From Epichloe hybrida (Eukaryota; Ascomycota; Sordariomycetes; Hypocreales; Clavicipitaceae), in contig JAFEKR010000002.1 in NCBI GenBank assembly GCA_019022495.1, positions 4,030,001 to 4,094,000 of the forward strand: a stretch of DNA of 64,000 bases. Reading direction: 5' to 3'. Within the stretch, counting starts at the first letter, position 1. Each line of letters starts with the position of its first letter. Shown here piece by piece: positions 62,161-64,000 of the stretch. The position numbers and the translations under genes were made by a program. The notes beneath the pieces are model-generated. The model did not search any database. It saw only the letters and a list, made by a program, of their open reading frames with translations, and was not told where the DNA came from.

Positions 62161-62357
62161 GTAGTAGTCAGACAGCATTCCCGTAACCAACTTGCCGATC
62201 CCTGCGAATCAGTGCTGGATGTGATTGGATAAGAGCGCGGGGTCGTTGCGTCCTGAAATTTCAGGCACTAAAATTTACCATCACTTCCATATTTGCGGTA
62301 TGTTATTCTAAAGTATGACAAACACCCTTCTCCTTCATCCGGCACCCATCCTTAAGG
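62161..62357 (+). promoter_or_regulatory. Upstream region of the phosphotransferase gene
   Basis: This is 197 bases of balanced-composition sequence between the last transposon base and the start codon. No clear TATA box or repeat is visible. If the insertion boundary at 62,160 is original, the promoter must either fit here or extend into the LTR. Confidence 0.4.
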
Positions 62358-63825
62358 ATGAGGGATTTTATCGTTGAGGCAAAAGCCAAAGCGGCACTGC
62401 AACGCTTTATTACGTCAATAGACGAGAGCGAGATTCTCAAGCTTGCTTCATCGTACCACGATGATGAACCCTGCCAGATGTTTCAACCTATCAAGCATGG
62501 AAGCTTCAATGTCTGCTTCTTTGTGCAATTCGCGACGCCGGGCTCTGAAGGGGTGCCTGACCGATGGGTCGTGAGAATTCCTTTCCCTGACCAGATCCCT
62601 TGGATAGATGAGAAGATTGACGTAGAGATCGCCACGATGAAGTGAGTTTTCTGAGGGTCGTATTGAAAGTATCTCTAACGATAGTCGTAGATACGTGGCA
62701 GCCAACACCACGATACCCGTCCCTATGATACGGGCGCATTCTTCCACCAAGAATAGTCCTATTAAGATGGCGTTTATCATCATGGACTACGTAGAAGGGA
62801 AAAACCTCCGGGAACTCGGCTTTGCGAAGGACATCGATGTCTGGCACTCAATGACCACGGAGCCCACCAGAGCCAGAAAGATAATGTACGAGCATTTGGC
62901 CCAGGTCTACATTCAACTACGGCGACTGGAATTCCCTGAGATCGGTGCTCTTGGCCTTCCAAAGGGGGACGATGGCCAGAGCATCCGGGTTCGCCATCGG
63001 CCACTATGTATCGAAATTCTTCTCCAGCAACGCGAGGGCTTGGCGCCTACTTCAAAGTTCCCTGAGCATACAACGTTCAAGACCTCAAGGGAGTACGTGG
63101 ATGCACTTCTCTGGCTGGGAGACAATCTGCTTGACAAGGGGAGGAATTCCATGATTGACATCCGTGGTGAGCGTGTTTTATATGCCTCGCACTACTTTAG
63201 AAAGTTCGTAATGGAGTCATGGCTCGATACAGCTCAAGATTGTGGTCCATTTGTCTTGGTTCACGGTGACCTAGGCCTTCAGAACCTCTTGTGGGACGAT
63301 GACCTCAATCTAGTGGCGGTACTCGACTGGGAATGGAGCAGCGTCATGCCATTGCAGTTCCTCGTCCCCCCTCCCTGGTTAGACGGTTCATCCATCGATT
63401 TTCTGTGCCATAGCCAGATACTGTACAACAGCGAAGTCAGGATCTTCTGCGACATAGTGCGAGATCAGGAGAGATCTTTGGGGTTTGGACGTCCCCCTTT
63501 ACTTTATGATGAGTGGGTTAGACGGAAAGGCTGGTGTCATACGTTGGTGGTATGTGCCTTACTCCGCCCGGAGTATGTTTTTGATGTCTACTGGTCCTTT
63601 CTCAGCTACGCTTTCGCTGGATTGCAATTGCCGCTTGCAACAGAGAAACAATGGGAGAAGTACAGGGAAATCACTTCACAAAAAGTCGCGCTGTTCATGG
63701 AAAATGATGATAGAAAAGAGTTTTCATCGAGGAAGCAAGAGGAGCAGAGGGTGTATCTCAAGGAGGAAGAGGATTACTTTGGGGATTCGGTTGACTGTCA
63801 AGATACAACTAGCATTGTTGGCTGA
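62358..63825 (+). CDS. APH/choline kinase-like phosphotransferase, two exons
   Basis: Exon 1 is 62,358-62,641; a 49-nt intron follows (62,642-62,690, GTGAGT donor, CTCTAAC branch site, TAG acceptor); exon 2 is 62,691-63,825. The product is 472 residues. It belongs by motif to the kinase-like APH superfamily (phosphotransferase enzyme family). Early in the protein are KHGSFNVCFFVQF (nucleotide loop) and WVVRIPFP, then EIATMKYVAANTTIPVP, formed exactly across the splice, which supports the intron. The catalytic loop HGDLGLQN is H286-N293 with D288 as the expected base, and the metal-binding DWEW begins at D307. It would transfer phosphate from ATP to a small hydroxylated substrate. Many fungal paralogues have unknown substrates, so resistance activity should not be assumed. 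The C-terminus is charged (Glu/Lys-rich). Confidence 0.9.
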
Positions 63826-64000
63826 TGGGGCCCCGTCGTTTGTCGAAATACATTCATGTCGAGGATCCTCTCTCCCAAACTCTACAACATGATGCCTCGT
63901 CCCTCAGCGGTCGCTAAACGTGAAGTTGCGCTTTCCCAGGCAAAACGGCCGGGTGACGCAGGGTAGATCAGGCCCGTACCCACAATGAAAGGTGTACCTA
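63826..64000. other. Downstream sequence, no gene recognised
   Basis: This balanced-composition sequence lies after the stop codon. It contains no repeat seen elsewhere in the window and no open frame that I can assign. It is either the 3' untranslated region or the start of the next intergenic space. Confidence 0.5.

Noticed and set aside
62448..63892. Several overlapping frames on both strands around the phosphotransferase gene
   Set aside because: They are shadows of the GC-balanced coding sequence. Only the spliced plus-strand frame carries family motifs.

Overview
The window reads as filamentous ascomycete (Pezizomycotina-type) DNA. About the first 62 kb is AT-rich transposon wreckage with the signature of repeat-induced point mutation (RIP): C-to-T and G-to-A differences between repeat copies, loss of CpA with excess TpA, and Gln or Trp codons turned into stops. 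At 62,160 the composition changes abruptly to balanced, codon-structured DNA. It carries the only intact-looking host gene, a two-exon phosphotransferase of the aminoglycoside/choline kinase-like (APH) superfamily. I saw no rRNA, genuine tRNA or CRISPR array.

Layout. 1-205: an LTR (family G1). 206-4,672: a decayed minus-strand Ty3/Gypsy element (Gypsy-1). About 4,673-12,801: an old plus-strand hAT transposon, split by a second, younger hAT (6,125-12,061) whose 10-exon minus-strand transposase can be reconstructed with only three stop codons. 12,876-51,984: a nested stack. A small foldback element holds a TRIM-like mini-retroelement (13,479-51,619). That holds an unclassified LTR element 'X' (about 13,521-51,147), which holds Gypsy-2 (14,024-30,937). 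Gypsy-2 holds a hAT-type non-autonomous element (MITE-A, 15,402-25,079), which holds a Tad1-like LINE (16,206-24,564). The LINE holds a second copy of the same non-autonomous element (MITE-B, 21,966-23,744). Most steps are supported by target-site duplications (TSDs). The right half of X also contains Gypsy-3 (plus strand), a Copia element inside Gypsy-3 (37,321-44,449), two inverted copies of a small solo LTR, and a deletion derivative of the younger hAT. 51,984-61,893: a minus-strand Gypsy 'W' with short LTRs, itself carrying a second TRIM copy (56,429-56,957). 61,894-62,160: a G1 LTR inserted in W's right LTR and forming the edge of the RIP-affected block.

Almost all predicted reading frames in the first 62 kb are shadows of microsatellites or decayed transposons. 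The exceptions are exons of the young hAT transposase and part of Copia Gag-Pol. Coordinates of element ends with a TSD are exact to the base as read. Boundaries described as 'about' are not.
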